A stretch of DNA of 5,485 nt from Pseudomonadota bacterium. GTDB taxonomy: Bacteria; Pseudomonadota; Alphaproteobacteria; Rhizobiales; Xanthobacteraceae. Under the pieces are notes generated by a model. That model was not told the origin of the DNA, searched no databases, and worked only from the letters and a program-made list of their open reading frames with translations. The position numbers and the translations under genes were made by a program. Positions 1 to 5,330 of the stretch are shown piece after piece (position 1 is the first letter of the stretch; every line of letters starts with the position of its first letter). Location of the stretch: positions 1-5,485 of the forward strand of contig JAEWCJ010000172.1 of assembly GCA_023390695.1 (NCBI GenBank). The letters run 5' to 3'.

Positions 1-821
1 GCACCGTTCGTGTCCTCCGTGGCGGCCGTCAGCCCGCCCTTGGGCAGGAGCTGCAGGCTGTCGATACCGGTCGCGCGCACGACAAGGACGGACCCCACCG
101 GCACCGCGATCGGCGCCGCCGCACGCGCGGTTTCACCCGGCCGCAATCCCGGCAGGATGACCGGCGGCCGCGCCGTGTAAGGCGGGGGCGTGACCCAGGC
201 ATCGACCCGATAATTCGCGGGCGCAACCACGCCCTGCCAGTCGAACGCCATTGCCACGCGGCGGGTGCGGTCGCCGCCGGCGGCGAAGAAACTCGCCACG
301 AGGAGAATAAGGACAAGGCCGCGCAGCGCATAAGGATCGCGCGCGACAAGGCGCGGCGCCGGCCAGCCGGCCCTGAGATCGCGCGCCGAGCTGAGTGTGC
401 GCTCGAGATGCACGCGCCACAGCGCCTGCGAAACGGGATCGTTTTGCGCCGGCGGCAGCCGGTCGGCGATTGCGGTCGCGGGGCGATGCGGCTTGCCGCT
501 GACCCGGTCGAGGCGGCGCAGGCCGTCGAACACGCCCGGGATGCGCAGGCCCGTGAACGGCCACGCCGCAGCCAGGGCCAGCACGGCGAACAGCGCCATG
601 CCGACGGCGCGGCCCATTGGCGGCAGCCAGAGCCAGATACCGATCCAGGACAGGGCGAGGAAAAGGCCGAAAACGGTCAGCAGCGCCGCCAGCGGCGGCC
701 AGATCCGCTCCCAGAAAATCGCGCTGCGGGCCCGGCTTACGGCGCGGTCGAGCCGGGACGTGACCGCCCCTGCATCGGGCATGCCCGGCATTTCAGAACC
801 TTGCGGCGGCGTTTGGGTCAC
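1..821 (-). CDS. DUF4175 / TIGR02302 family membrane protein, N-terminal part
   Basis: The first 273 codons of a large protein that continues past the left edge. The family is a long alphaproteobacterial inner-membrane protein of unknown function (members are usually over 800 residues). Recognised from its N-terminal pattern: a WERIWPPLAALL opening (residues 37-48), the block PHRPATAIADRL (111-122), DPVSQALWRVHLER (128-141) and RDPYALRGLVLILL (161-174). Three hydrophobic stretches are visible at about 42-66, 72-90 and 167-182, followed by a probably periplasmic part with WVTPPPYTARPP (209-220). The GTG start is chosen because GGAGG lies 5 bases upstream. The frame closes at a TGA further upstream, and the first in-frame ATG, 10 codons later, lacks such a site. 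It sits 120 bases after lysA on the same strand, so read-through from lysA is possible. Family assignment comes from memory of the motifs; the function is unknown. Confidence 0.86.
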   Translation of the reverse strand, partial: MTQTPPQGSEMPGMPDAGAVTSRLDRAVSRARSAIFWERIWPPLAALLTVFGLFLALSWIGIWLWLPPMGRAVGMALFAVLALAAAWPFTGLRIPGVFDGLRRLDRVSGKPHRPATAIADRLPPAQNDPVSQALWRVHLERTLSSARDLRAGWPAPRLVARDPYALRGLVLILLVASFFAAGGDRTRRVAMAFDWQGVVAPANYRVDAWVTPPPYTARPPVILPGLRPGETARAAAPIAVPVGSVLVVRATGIDSLQLLPKGGLTAATEDTNG

Positions 822-826
822 CTCGG

Positions 827-831
827 CCTCC
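827..831 (-). promoter_or_regulatory. Shine-Dalgarno site fixing a GTG start
   Basis: GGAGG on the minus strand, 5 bases before the GTG at 821-819. It decides the start of the DUF4175 gene. A strong site of its own suggests the gene is translated independently of lysA. Confidence 0.7.
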
Positions 832-941
832 AGGCTGACGCTGCGCAGCTTACCATGCCCGCCGATTCACGGCAGCATGTCACGGCATTATGAAGCAAGC
901 AGCAGGCCAGATATGGGCCGAAATGTGGGAATTGCGGCTGC

Positions 942-2207
942 CTATAGCCAGTCCGGCAGCCGATCGAGCGCGATCAGCGCGTCGGCATCGAGGCGGGGCC
1001 GAACCAGCGACCATTTGTCGTCCTTCACCAGAACCTCGGGCACCAGTGGACGCGTGTTGTAGGTGCCGGCCTGCACCGCGCCATAGGCCCCCGCCGACAT
1101 CACCGCCAGCAGATCGCCGGACTGCGGCTCCGGCAGATCGCGGTCGAGCGCGAGATAATCGCCGGTCTCGCAGACCGGGCCGACCACGTCGGCGCGCAGG
1201 ATTTTGTTTTGCTTCGCCGCTTCGGAGACGGGCCAGATTTCGTGATGCGCTTCGTACAATGTCGGGCGCACCAGATCGTTCATTGCCGCGTCCACGATCA
1301 CGAAATGCTTGGCCTCGCCGTGCTTCACATAGAGAACGCGCGTCACCAGGATGCCGGCATTGCCGACCAGCAGGCGGCCCGGCTCGAAGATCAGCTTGCA
1401 GTTCAGCTCGCGCGTCGCCCGCTTGACGATGGCCGCGTATTCGGCCGGCAGCGGCGGCGCCTTCTCCGAGTCGCGATAGGGAATGCCGCGGCCGCCGCCG
1501 AGATCGACATGCGCGATCTCGTGGCCGTCGGCGCGCAATGTGCGCACGAAATCCGACAGCAGCGCAAAGGCATTGGCGAACGGCGTCAGATCGGTGATCT
1601 GGCTGCCGATATGCATGTCGACGCCATGCACGCGCACGCCCTTGAGCTTTGCCGCATGCGCATAGACGTCGCGCGCGCGGCTGATCGGAATGCCGAACTT
1701 GTTCTCGGACTTTCCGGTCGCGATCTTGGCGTGTGTCTTCGCATCGACGTCGGGGTTGACGCGCACGGAGATGTCCATGCGCCGGCCCTTCGACTCGGCG
1801 ATCTGCGACAGCAATTCCAGTTCCGGTTCGGATTCGACATTGACGCAGAGAATGTCCTCGTCGACCGCAAGCGCGAGTTCCTGCGCGGTCTTGCCGATGC
1901 CGGAAAACATGATCTTCTTGGCCGGAATGCCGGCGGCGCGCGCACGTTTCAATTCGCCGCCCGACACCACATCGGCGCCGGCGCCGAGCTTCGCGAAGGT
2001 CCCGATCACCGCCTGATTGGAATTCGCCTTGACCGCGTAACAGACAAGCGCGGGAACGTCGGCAAAGGCCTCGGCGAAGACGCGGTAATGGCGCTCCAAG
2101 GTTGCCGTCGAATAGCAATAGAAAGGTGTTCCGATCTCGTCCGCGAGCGCGACAAGATCGACCGCCTCGGCATGCAGAACGCCGTTGCGATAGGCAAAGT
2201 GATGCAT
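942..2207 (-). CDS. lysA: Diaminopimelate decarboxylase
   Basis: Decarboxylates meso-diaminopimelate to L-lysine, the last step of lysine synthesis, in the cytoplasm with pyridoxal phosphate (PLP). The length of 421 residues is normal for the family. An N-terminal alanine-racemase-type barrel carries the PLP lysine K60 in YAVKANSN (57-64), and HIGSQI at 199-204 lines the active site. The glycine-rich phosphate loop is LGGGRGIPYR (236-245), followed by EPGR (275-278). The C-terminal beta domain holds MNDLVRPTLYEA (309-320), the catalytic-cysteine motif GPVCETGD (343-350, Cys346) and SAGAYG...YNTRP (371-387). The ATG lies 7 bases after the lptM stop with only a weak ribosome-binding site, so translational coupling to lptM is likely. 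The lptM-lysA order is known from other Proteobacteria, for example lppL-lysA in Pseudomonas. One oddity is Arg240 in the glycine loop, where Leu is usual (GGGLGI). Confidence 0.97.
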   Translation of the reverse strand: MHHFAYRNGVLHAEAVDLVALADEIGTPFYCYSTATLERHYRVFAEAFADVPALVCYAVKANSNQAVIGTFAKLGAGADVVSGGELKRARAAGIPAKKIMFSGIGKTAQELALAVDEDILCVNVESEPELELLSQIAESKGRRMDISVRVNPDVDAKTHAKIATGKSENKFGIPISRARDVYAHAAKLKGVRVHGVDMHIGSQITDLTPFANAFALLSDFVRTLRADGHEIAHVDLGGGRGIPYRDSEKAPPLPAEYAAIVKRATRELNCKLIFEPGRLLVGNAGILVTRVLYVKHGEAKHFVIVDAAMNDLVRPTLYEAHHEIWPVSEAAKQNKILRADVVGPVCETGDYLALDRDLPEPQSGDLLAVMSAGAYGAVQAGTYNTRPLVPEVLVKDDKWSLVRPRLDADALIALDRLPDWL

Positions 2208-2214
2208 CGCGGTC

Positions 2215-2487
2215 TCAGTTCAGCAAGACGTCGAGGGGAATGCGTTTGTCCTCGCCGCGGACGCGGGGCAAACCGCCCTGGCTGCCGCGATCGATCAGCG
2301 TGTTGCCTTGCGACGCCTGCGGCGCGGTCTGTCCCGGCTCGAGCTGGCTCTGGCCGGCGGTGCTGACCGCGGCGCCGCCCGGAGGCGCGTCGAGCGCACC
2401 CTTGCGCCCGCAGCCGGCAACCGCCAGCGCCGCGGCAAAAACTCCAAGCAGAACAAGACGATGAAGCGGGCAGGCAGTTCGGGTCAC
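2215..2487 (-). CDS. lptM: LptM-type small outer-membrane lipoprotein
   Basis: A 90-residue lipoprotein precursor. The signal peptide (1-25) has basic residues, a hydrophobic core (11-22) and the lipobox VAGC with the lipidated Cys26. Directly after it comes CGRKGAL, the hallmark of the YifL/LptM family (formerly 'lipopeptide LppL'). In E. coli, LptM binds the LptD-LptE complex and promotes correct LptD disulfide formation; the same role here is inferred from family membership. The rest of the mature part is low-complexity (rich in Gly, Ala, Gln and Pro), ending in KRIPLDVLLN, a hydrophobic tail common in alphaproteobacterial members. The start is GTG (2487-2485), with GAGGAG 6 bases upstream. 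It lies 82 bases after argH and 7 bases before lysA. The coding frame is certain; the function is by family. Confidence 0.88.
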   Translation of the reverse strand: MTRTACPLHRLVLLGVFAAALAVAGCGRKGALDAPPGGAAVSTAGQSQLEPGQTAPQASQGNTLIDRGSQGGLPRVRGEDKRIPLDVLLN

Positions 2488-2493
2488 GCAGGG

Positions 2494-2499
2494 CTCCTC
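2494..2499 (-). promoter_or_regulatory. Shine-Dalgarno site fixing the GTG start of lptM
   Basis: GAGGAG on the minus strand, 6 bases before the GTG. It overlaps one arm of a small dyad (CCTC-gct-GAGG, plus positions 2496-2506). That could pair in the RNA, but the stem is only 4 bp. Confidence 0.65.
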
Positions 2500-2569
2500 A
2501 GCGAGGCGGGGACCATACCAGATCGGGCAAACAAGGCGAAATTTCTTCGGAAGACGGGAATACCGGGCT

Positions 2570-3958
2570 TTACCGGCCCTTCTCCAGACGTTTCAGCCAC
2601 TTCTTCGCCTGCATCCGCACGTTCTTCGGCGCTGTTCCGCCATAGCTCGTCCGGCTCTTCACCGAGCGGTCGACGGCCAGCACCGAGAACACCTCTTCGG
2701 TGATGCGCGGCTCGACCTCCTGCATGGCCGCCAGCGGCAGCCTGTGCAGGGCAATCCCGGTCTTCGAGGCCGCGGCGACGATGCGGCCGGTGACATGATG
2801 CGCGTCGCGGAACGGCATCTTCAGCGTGCGCACCAGCCAGTCGGCGAGATCGGTGGCGGTGGCATAGCCCTCACCCGCCGCCTTCTTCATGCGCGGCAGG
2901 TCCGGCACGATGTCGCGCACCATGCCGGTCATCGCCGCAATCGACAACGACAGGGCGGCGAAGGCTTCCATCGCGCCCTCTTTGTCCTCCTGCATGTCCT
3001 TCTGATAGGCGAGCGGCAGCCCCTTCATCACGATGATAAGCGCATTCAGAGAGCCGGCGATGCGGCCGACCTTGGCGCGCACCAGTTCGGCCGCATCCGG
3101 GTTGCGCTTCTGCGGCATGATCGAGGAGCCGGTGGTTAACTTGGCCGACAGCGGCATCAGGCCGGTGAGCGGCGAGGTCCAGATCACGATCTCTTCGGCG
3201 AGCCGCGACAGATGCACGGCGCAGATGGTCGAGGCCGCCAGCGCCTCCAGCACAAAATCGCGGTCGGAGACGGCGTCGAGCGAATTTGCGGTCGGCCGGT
3301 CGAAGCCGAGCACGCTTGCGGTCATGTCGCGATCGAGCGGAAAGGAGGTGCCGGCGAGCGCGGCGGAGCCGAGCGGCGATTCGTTGAGCCGCTTGCGGGC
3401 GTCGGCGAAACGGCCGCGGTCGCGCGCGATCATCTCGACATAGGCGAGCAGATGGTGGCCGAAGGTGACCGGCTGCGCGGTCTGCAGATGCGTCAGACCC
3501 GGCATCACGGTGCCGGCATGCTCCAGCGCCTTCTGGGCCAAGGCCTGCTGGAAATCCGCCAGCGCCTGGTCCAGCGTGTCGATGGTGTCGCGCACCCAGA
3601 GCTTGAAATCGGTCGCCACCTGGTCGTTGCGGGAGCGCGCCGTGTGCAGCCGGCCAGCGGCGGAGCCGATCAGCGCGGTGAGCCGGCTCTCGACATTCAT
3701 GTGAATGTCTTCCAGCTCGCGCTCGAAGGCGAATTTTCCGCTTTCGATCTCGGCCAGGATGGTGTCGAGGCCCTGCGCGATTTTGGCGCCGTCCTCTGCC
3801 GTAATAATGCCTTGCTGGACCAGCATGGCCGCATGGGCCTTGCTTGCGGCGATGTCCTGGCGGTAGAGGTGCCGGTCGACGTCGATCGAGGCGTTGATCG
3901 CCCCCATGATCGCATCGGGGCTCGACGCAAAGCGCCCGCCCCACATTTTGTTGCTCAT
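2570..3958 (-). CDS. argH: Argininosuccinate lyase
   Basis: Splits argininosuccinate into arginine and fumarate, the final step of arginine synthesis, as a cytoplasmic homotetramer of the fumarase/aspartase superfamily. The length of 462 residues is normal. It starts with the family-typical [10 protein letters not shown]. The three conserved regions that build the shared active sites are present: HTARSRNDQ (105-113), THLQ with the catalytic-region His157 (156-159), and the superfamily signature [12 protein letters not shown] (277-288), with the catalytic serine loop and Lys284/Asn286. The C-terminal part includes [21 protein letters not shown] (424-444). The ATG at 3958 is preferred over the GTG one codon upstream because of family N-termini, but the nearest GGAG is only 2 bases away. 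That is poor spacing, and it may be compensated by an upstream leader frame. It diverges from tlpA across 24 bases and ends 82 bases before lptM with no clear terminator. Confidence 0.97.
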   Translation of the reverse strand: MSNKMWGGRFASSPDAIMGAINASIDVDRHLYRQDIAASKAHAAMLVQQGIITAEDGAKIAQGLDTILAEIESGKFAFERELEDIHMNVESRLTALIGSAAGRLHTARSRNDQVATDFKLWVRDTIDTLDQALADFQQALAQKALEHAGTVMPGLTHLQTAQPVTFGHHLLAYVEMIARDRGRFADARKRLNESPLGSAALAGTSFPLDRDMTASVLGFDRPTANSLDAVSDRDFVLEALAASTICAVHLSRLAEEIVIWTSPLTGLMPLSAKLTTGSSIMPQKRNPDAAELVRAKVGRIAGSLNALIIVMKGLPLAYQKDMQEDKEGAMEAFAALSLSIAAMTGMVRDIVPDLPRMKKAAGEGYATATDLADWLVRTLKMPFRDAHHVTGRIVAAASKTGIALHRLPLAAMQEVEPRITEEVFSVLAVDRSVKSRTSYGGTAPKNVRMQAKKWLKRLEKGR

Positions 3959-3984
3959 CACTCCACCGAAGGTTGCCCGGCCAT
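3958..3984 (-). CDS. Putative 8-codon leader peptide ahead of argH
   Basis: A tiny frame reading MAGQPSVE then TGA. It has a near-perfect Shine-Dalgarno sequence (GGAGG, 5 bases before its ATG). Its stop overlaps the argH start as TGATG, the arrangement typical of translationally coupled genes. The argH start itself has a badly spaced site. The peptide shows no run of arginine codons, so classic arginine attenuation is not indicated. A simpler explanation is that the purine-rich site is just the complement of the Thr-Thr-Ser-Ser-Ser codons opening tlpA. Whether the argH message extends far enough upstream to include it is unknown. Confidence 0.3.
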   Translation of the reverse strand: MAGQPSVE

Positions 3985-4651
3985 GACCACCTCCTCCTCA
4001 GATGCAGCGCGCAGCTTTGCGAAAAAGCGGCTGGCTGTGATCCTGGTCGGCGGCGCGGCCGGCGTCGCGTTTGGGCTCGCCGGGGTATACGGGATCGGCA
4101 CCCTGACGCGCAACGTGGCGGGCGATCCCGTCTGCCGGCCGGCGGTCGAAATGGCCAACCGGCTGAAACCCCTGATCAAGGGGGAAATCGCGGCGGTGGC
4201 ACCGGCGGCGGCGCCGGTGCGGGTCGCCGATCTCAGCTTCAAGGATGCCACCGGCAAGGAACGCACATTGTCGGACTGGAACGGCCGGCTGGTGCTGCTC
4301 AACCTCTGGGCGACCTGGTGCGTGCCCTGCCGCGAGGAAATGCCGGCGCTGGAAAAGCTCCAGCAGAAGCTGGGCGGACCGGGATTTGAGGTGGTGGCGG
4401 TCAATATCGACACCCGCGATGCCGAGAAGCCGAAGGCCTGGCTGAGCGAGGTCGGGATTACCGGGCTCGGCTATTATGCCGATGCGACCGCGAAGATCTT
4501 CCAGGACCTCAAATCGCGCGGCAAGGCGTTCGGCATGCCGACGACGCTCCTCGTCGACGGCAACGGCTGCGAGGTCGCGACCCTGGCCGGTCCCGCCGAA
4601 TGGGCGAGCGACGACGCGGTGAAATTCATCGAAGCAGCGCTGAAGAAATAG
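3983..4651 (+). CDS. tlpA: Membrane-anchored periplasmic thioredoxin TlpA
   Basis: A 222-residue thiol:disulfide oxidoreductase. In Bradyrhizobium japonicum, TlpA reduces the copper chaperone ScoI and the CoxB subunit, allowing CuA-site assembly in aa3-type cytochrome oxidase. Seen here: a basic N-terminus, one membrane anchor at about 17-41 without a lipobox, then a periplasmic thioredoxin fold. The active site is WATWCVPC (109-116; Cys113 and Cys116) and the cis-proline is in GMPTT (Pro186). Cys51 and Cys196 are 145 residues apart, the spacing of the extra structural disulfide described for B. japonicum TlpA (Cys10-Cys155 in the soluble construct). The segment [13 protein letters not shown] and the ending [14 protein letters not shown] also match that protein. 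The reading frame stays open far upstream, antisense to argH, but the ATG at 3983 gives the family length and N-terminal anchor. GAAGG (3968-3972) lies 10 bases before it. Confidence 0.95.
   Translation: MTTSSSDAARSFAKKRLAVILVGGAAGVAFGLAGVYGIGTLTRNVAGDPVCRPAVEMANRLKPLIKGEIAAVAPAAAPVRVADLSFKDATGKERTLSDWNGRLVLLNLWATWCVPCREEMPALEKLQQKLGGPGFEVVAVNIDTRDAEKPKAWLSEVGITGLGYYADATAKIFQDLKSRGKAFGMPTTLLVDGNGCEVATLAGPAEWASDDAVKFIEAALKK
3990..3998 (-). promoter_or_regulatory. Strong Shine-Dalgarno-like run upstream of argH
   Basis: AGGAGGAGG on the minus strand, ending 5 bases before the leader ATG at 3984. It lies inside the first codons of tlpA on the opposite strand. It could load ribosomes for the leader frame and, by reinitiation, for argH. 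Confidence 0.35.
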
Positions 4652-4661
4652 ACCCGTTGGC

Positions 4662-4859
4662 CTAGATCACGAGATCGACCCGGGTGCCGAGATCGGCGGA
4701 CACCTTCACCATCTGCTGCATGCTGTCCTGCGCCGATTCCAGCACCTGCACGATGGACGCGGCAGCGTCCGCATTCATCTTGAGCATTTCCATGCCCAGC
4801 GCCATTTGCGTGCGGCTGGCGCTCGAGGATGCGAATGCGGCGGCGATTGCGGCGCTCAT
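4662..4859 (-). CDS. Small putative motility protein (YjfB-like)
   Basis: A 65-residue, almost wholly helical protein rich in Ala, Met and Ser, with no Cys, signal peptide or membrane segment. The core LGMEMLKMNADAAASIVQVL (21-40) and the tail ADLGTRVDLVI resemble the small 'putative motility protein' family named after Bacillus YjfB, whose members end in a short hydrophobic, Asp-containing strand. This likeness is from memory and the match is modest. It starts 2 bases after the stop of the 88-residue gene and has no Shine-Dalgarno site of its own, so the two are probably translated together. It ends 10 bases from the convergent tlpA with no terminator between. The biochemical role is unknown even for the family. 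It could alternatively be an unrelated small helical protein. Confidence 0.68.
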   Translation of the reverse strand: MSAAIAAAFASSSASRTQMALGMEMLKMNADAAASIVQVLESAQDSMQQMVKVSADLGTRVDLVI

Positions 4860-4861
4860 GA

Positions 4862-5128
4862 TCAGATCAGCAGATTGGCTTGCTGTTTGGTGATCTCTTC
4901 AGCCTTGGCCTTGGCTTCCGCCTGGTTGCGCGCGATCGCCGCCTTCACGGCCAGCGCGCCGGATTCGGAAATATGATTCAGGGCCGCATTGCTGAAACCG
5001 GCATTCGCCGCGTTCAGACGCTCCATGCGTTCCTTGCTCCTGGCCTGCTTTTCCTTCCACTGCATGGTCTGCTCCCATGCGGTGGGCATGCGGGTCCAGT
5101 TCATACGCTTGATCTGAATTCCAGCCAT
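4862..5128 (-). CDS. Hypothetical 88-residue helical protein
   Basis: Not recognised. The protein begins MAGIQIKRMNWTRMPTAWEQ and continues with a strongly charged, probably coiled-coil helix (about 15-42: several Gln, Lys, Glu and Arg at heptad-like spacing). A middle Asn/Ala-rich part follows, then a second Ala/Lys/Glu-rich helix (58-85). It ends QANLLI. There is no Cys, signal peptide or membrane segment. I chose the second ATG, with GGAG 8 bases upstream; the ATG 8 codons earlier (5152) has no ribosome-binding site. Third positions are mostly G or C, supporting this strand over the long antisense frame. It is the first gene of a two-gene unit with the YjfB-like gene, so a link to the flagellum or its control is plausible but is inference from context only. 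Confidence 0.72.
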   Translation of the reverse strand: MAGIQIKRMNWTRMPTAWEQTMQWKEKQARSKERMERLNAANAGFSNAALNHISESGALAVKAAIARNQAEAKAKAEEITKQQANLLI

Positions 5129-5136
5129 CAGATTCG

Positions 5137-5140
5137 CTCC
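5137..5140 (-). promoter_or_regulatory. Shine-Dalgarno site deciding the start of the 88-residue gene
   Basis: GGAG on the minus strand, 8 bases before the ATG at 5128. It supports this start over the ATG at 5152, which has no purine-rich run upstream. Confidence 0.55.
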
Positions 5141-5162
5141 GCGAACGAGCATAGCGGCTGGC

Positions 5163-5211
5163 GCGTTAGCAAAAACTTACCCGGCGCTTAATGGGTTAAC
5201 GGGGCGTTAGC
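5163..5211. repeat. Pair of 8-base direct repeats GCGTTAGC
   Basis: GCGTTAGC occurs at 5163-5170 and again at 5204-5211, 41 bases apart (about four helical turns), in the gap between the small-gene pair and the ArsR gene. The second copy overlaps the CtrA-like box. Identical spaced sites may bind a regulator, but 8 bases is short. Confidence 0.35.
5195..5210 (-). promoter_or_regulatory. Possible CtrA-type binding box
   Basis: Read on the minus strand, CTAA, seven bases, then TTAACC. It differs from the alphaproteobacterial CtrA consensus TTAA-N7-TTAAC by one base in the first half. It lies about 67 bases upstream of the 88-residue gene, and a further TTAA follows at once (5188-5191). CtrA controls flagellar and motility genes in many alphaproteobacteria, which would fit the neighbour. 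A one-mismatch box can also arise by chance. Confidence 0.3.
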
Positions 5212-5226
5212 GGCCTTGCGCGCTGC

Positions 5227-5251
5227 GGATGCGGACCGGTGTGCCGCATCC
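5227..5251. repeat. Inverted repeat GGATGCGG / CCGCATCC
   Basis: A perfect 8-base dyad (5227-5234 with 5244-5251) around a 9-base centre, in the gap between two divergent genes. No T-run follows on either strand and neither gene is transcribed into it, so it is not a terminator for a visible gene. A protein-binding site is possible. Confidence 0.4.
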
Positions 5252-5270
5252 CGGCTCCCGGGCTTGTGAA

Positions 5271-5302
5271 CGCGGGACCGGATTGCCGGTTGACGTCCCG
5301 CG
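5271..5302. repeat. Inverted repeat CGCGGGAC / GTCCCGCG covering a -35 box
   Basis: A perfect 8-base dyad (5271-5278 with 5295-5302). A nested smaller one, ACCGG-attg-CCGGT, lies at 5277-5290. The right arms overlap the -35 hexamer of the ArsR promoter (5290-5295), so a protein bound here would compete with RNA polymerase. Confidence 0.45.
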
Positions 5303-5317
5303 CCACCCGCCTATACT
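5290..5317 (+). promoter_or_regulatory. Sigma70-type promoter of the ArsR gene
   Basis: TTGACG (5290-5295), a 16-base spacer and TATACT (5312-5317). The first hexamer matches TTGACA at five of six positions and the second matches TATAAT at five of six. Transcription should start near 5324-5325, which is the A of the ATG, so the message would have little or no leader. No Shine-Dalgarno sequence precedes the ATG, consistent with leaderless translation. Confidence 0.7.
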
Positions 5318-5318
5318 T

Positions 5319-5330
5319 AACCATATGGTT
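5319..5330. promoter_or_regulatory. 12-base palindrome over the ArsR start, possible operator
   Basis: AACCATATGGTT is a perfect palindrome running from just after the -10 box across the start codon. A partial repeat of its arm (ACCAT) follows at 5332-5336. ArsR-family dimers bind such dyads near their own promoters, so autorepression is the natural reading. This is inference from position and symmetry. Confidence 0.5.

Noticed and set aside
822..941. Promoter or terminator in the 120-base gap after lysA
   Set aside because: CATAAT on the minus strand (plus 886-891) looks like a -10 but has no -35 partner. The 10-base palindrome GCTGCGCAGC at 840-849 is short and unsupported.
397..1062. Plus-strand frames across the DUF4175 gene
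   Set aside because: The minus strand encodes a clear family protein with a good ribosome-binding site; these frames are its antisense shadows.
880..2118. Second minus-strand frame overlapping lysA
   Set aside because: An out-of-frame, Arg-rich reading of the lysA sequence with no domain.
1209..2366. Plus-strand frame of 385 codons opposite lysA
   Set aside because: It lies fully antisense to an unmistakable lysA. The translation is rich in Arg, Ala and His, as expected of a shadow frame.
2488..2569. Possible promoter (TGGTATGGT as an extended -10) or terminator between argH and lptM
   Set aside because: There is no acceptable -35 at 16-18 bases. The only stem after the argH stop is a 4-bp GGGC/GCCC without a T-run. 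Read-through from argH and an unrecognised promoter both remain possible.
3212..3982. Long plus-strand frame antisense to argH, continuous with tlpA
   Set aside because: It is the high-GC shadow of argH. The tlpA product has family length and a proper N-terminal anchor when started at 3983, and the upstream translation resembles no protein.
3958..4413. Minus-strand 151-codon frame antisense to tlpA ending at the argH start
   Set aside because: It is a shadow of tlpA. Only its last eight codons, with their own ribosome-binding site, were kept as a possible leader frame.
4652..4661. Bidirectional terminator between tlpA and the YjfB-like gene
   Set aside because: Only 10 bases separate the convergent stops, and no stem or T-run is visible there or nearby.
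4880..5191. Plus-strand 103-codon frame opposite the 88-residue gene
   Set aside because: There is no ribosome-binding site and no recognisable protein. Third-position bias and the coupled two-gene layout favour the minus strand.
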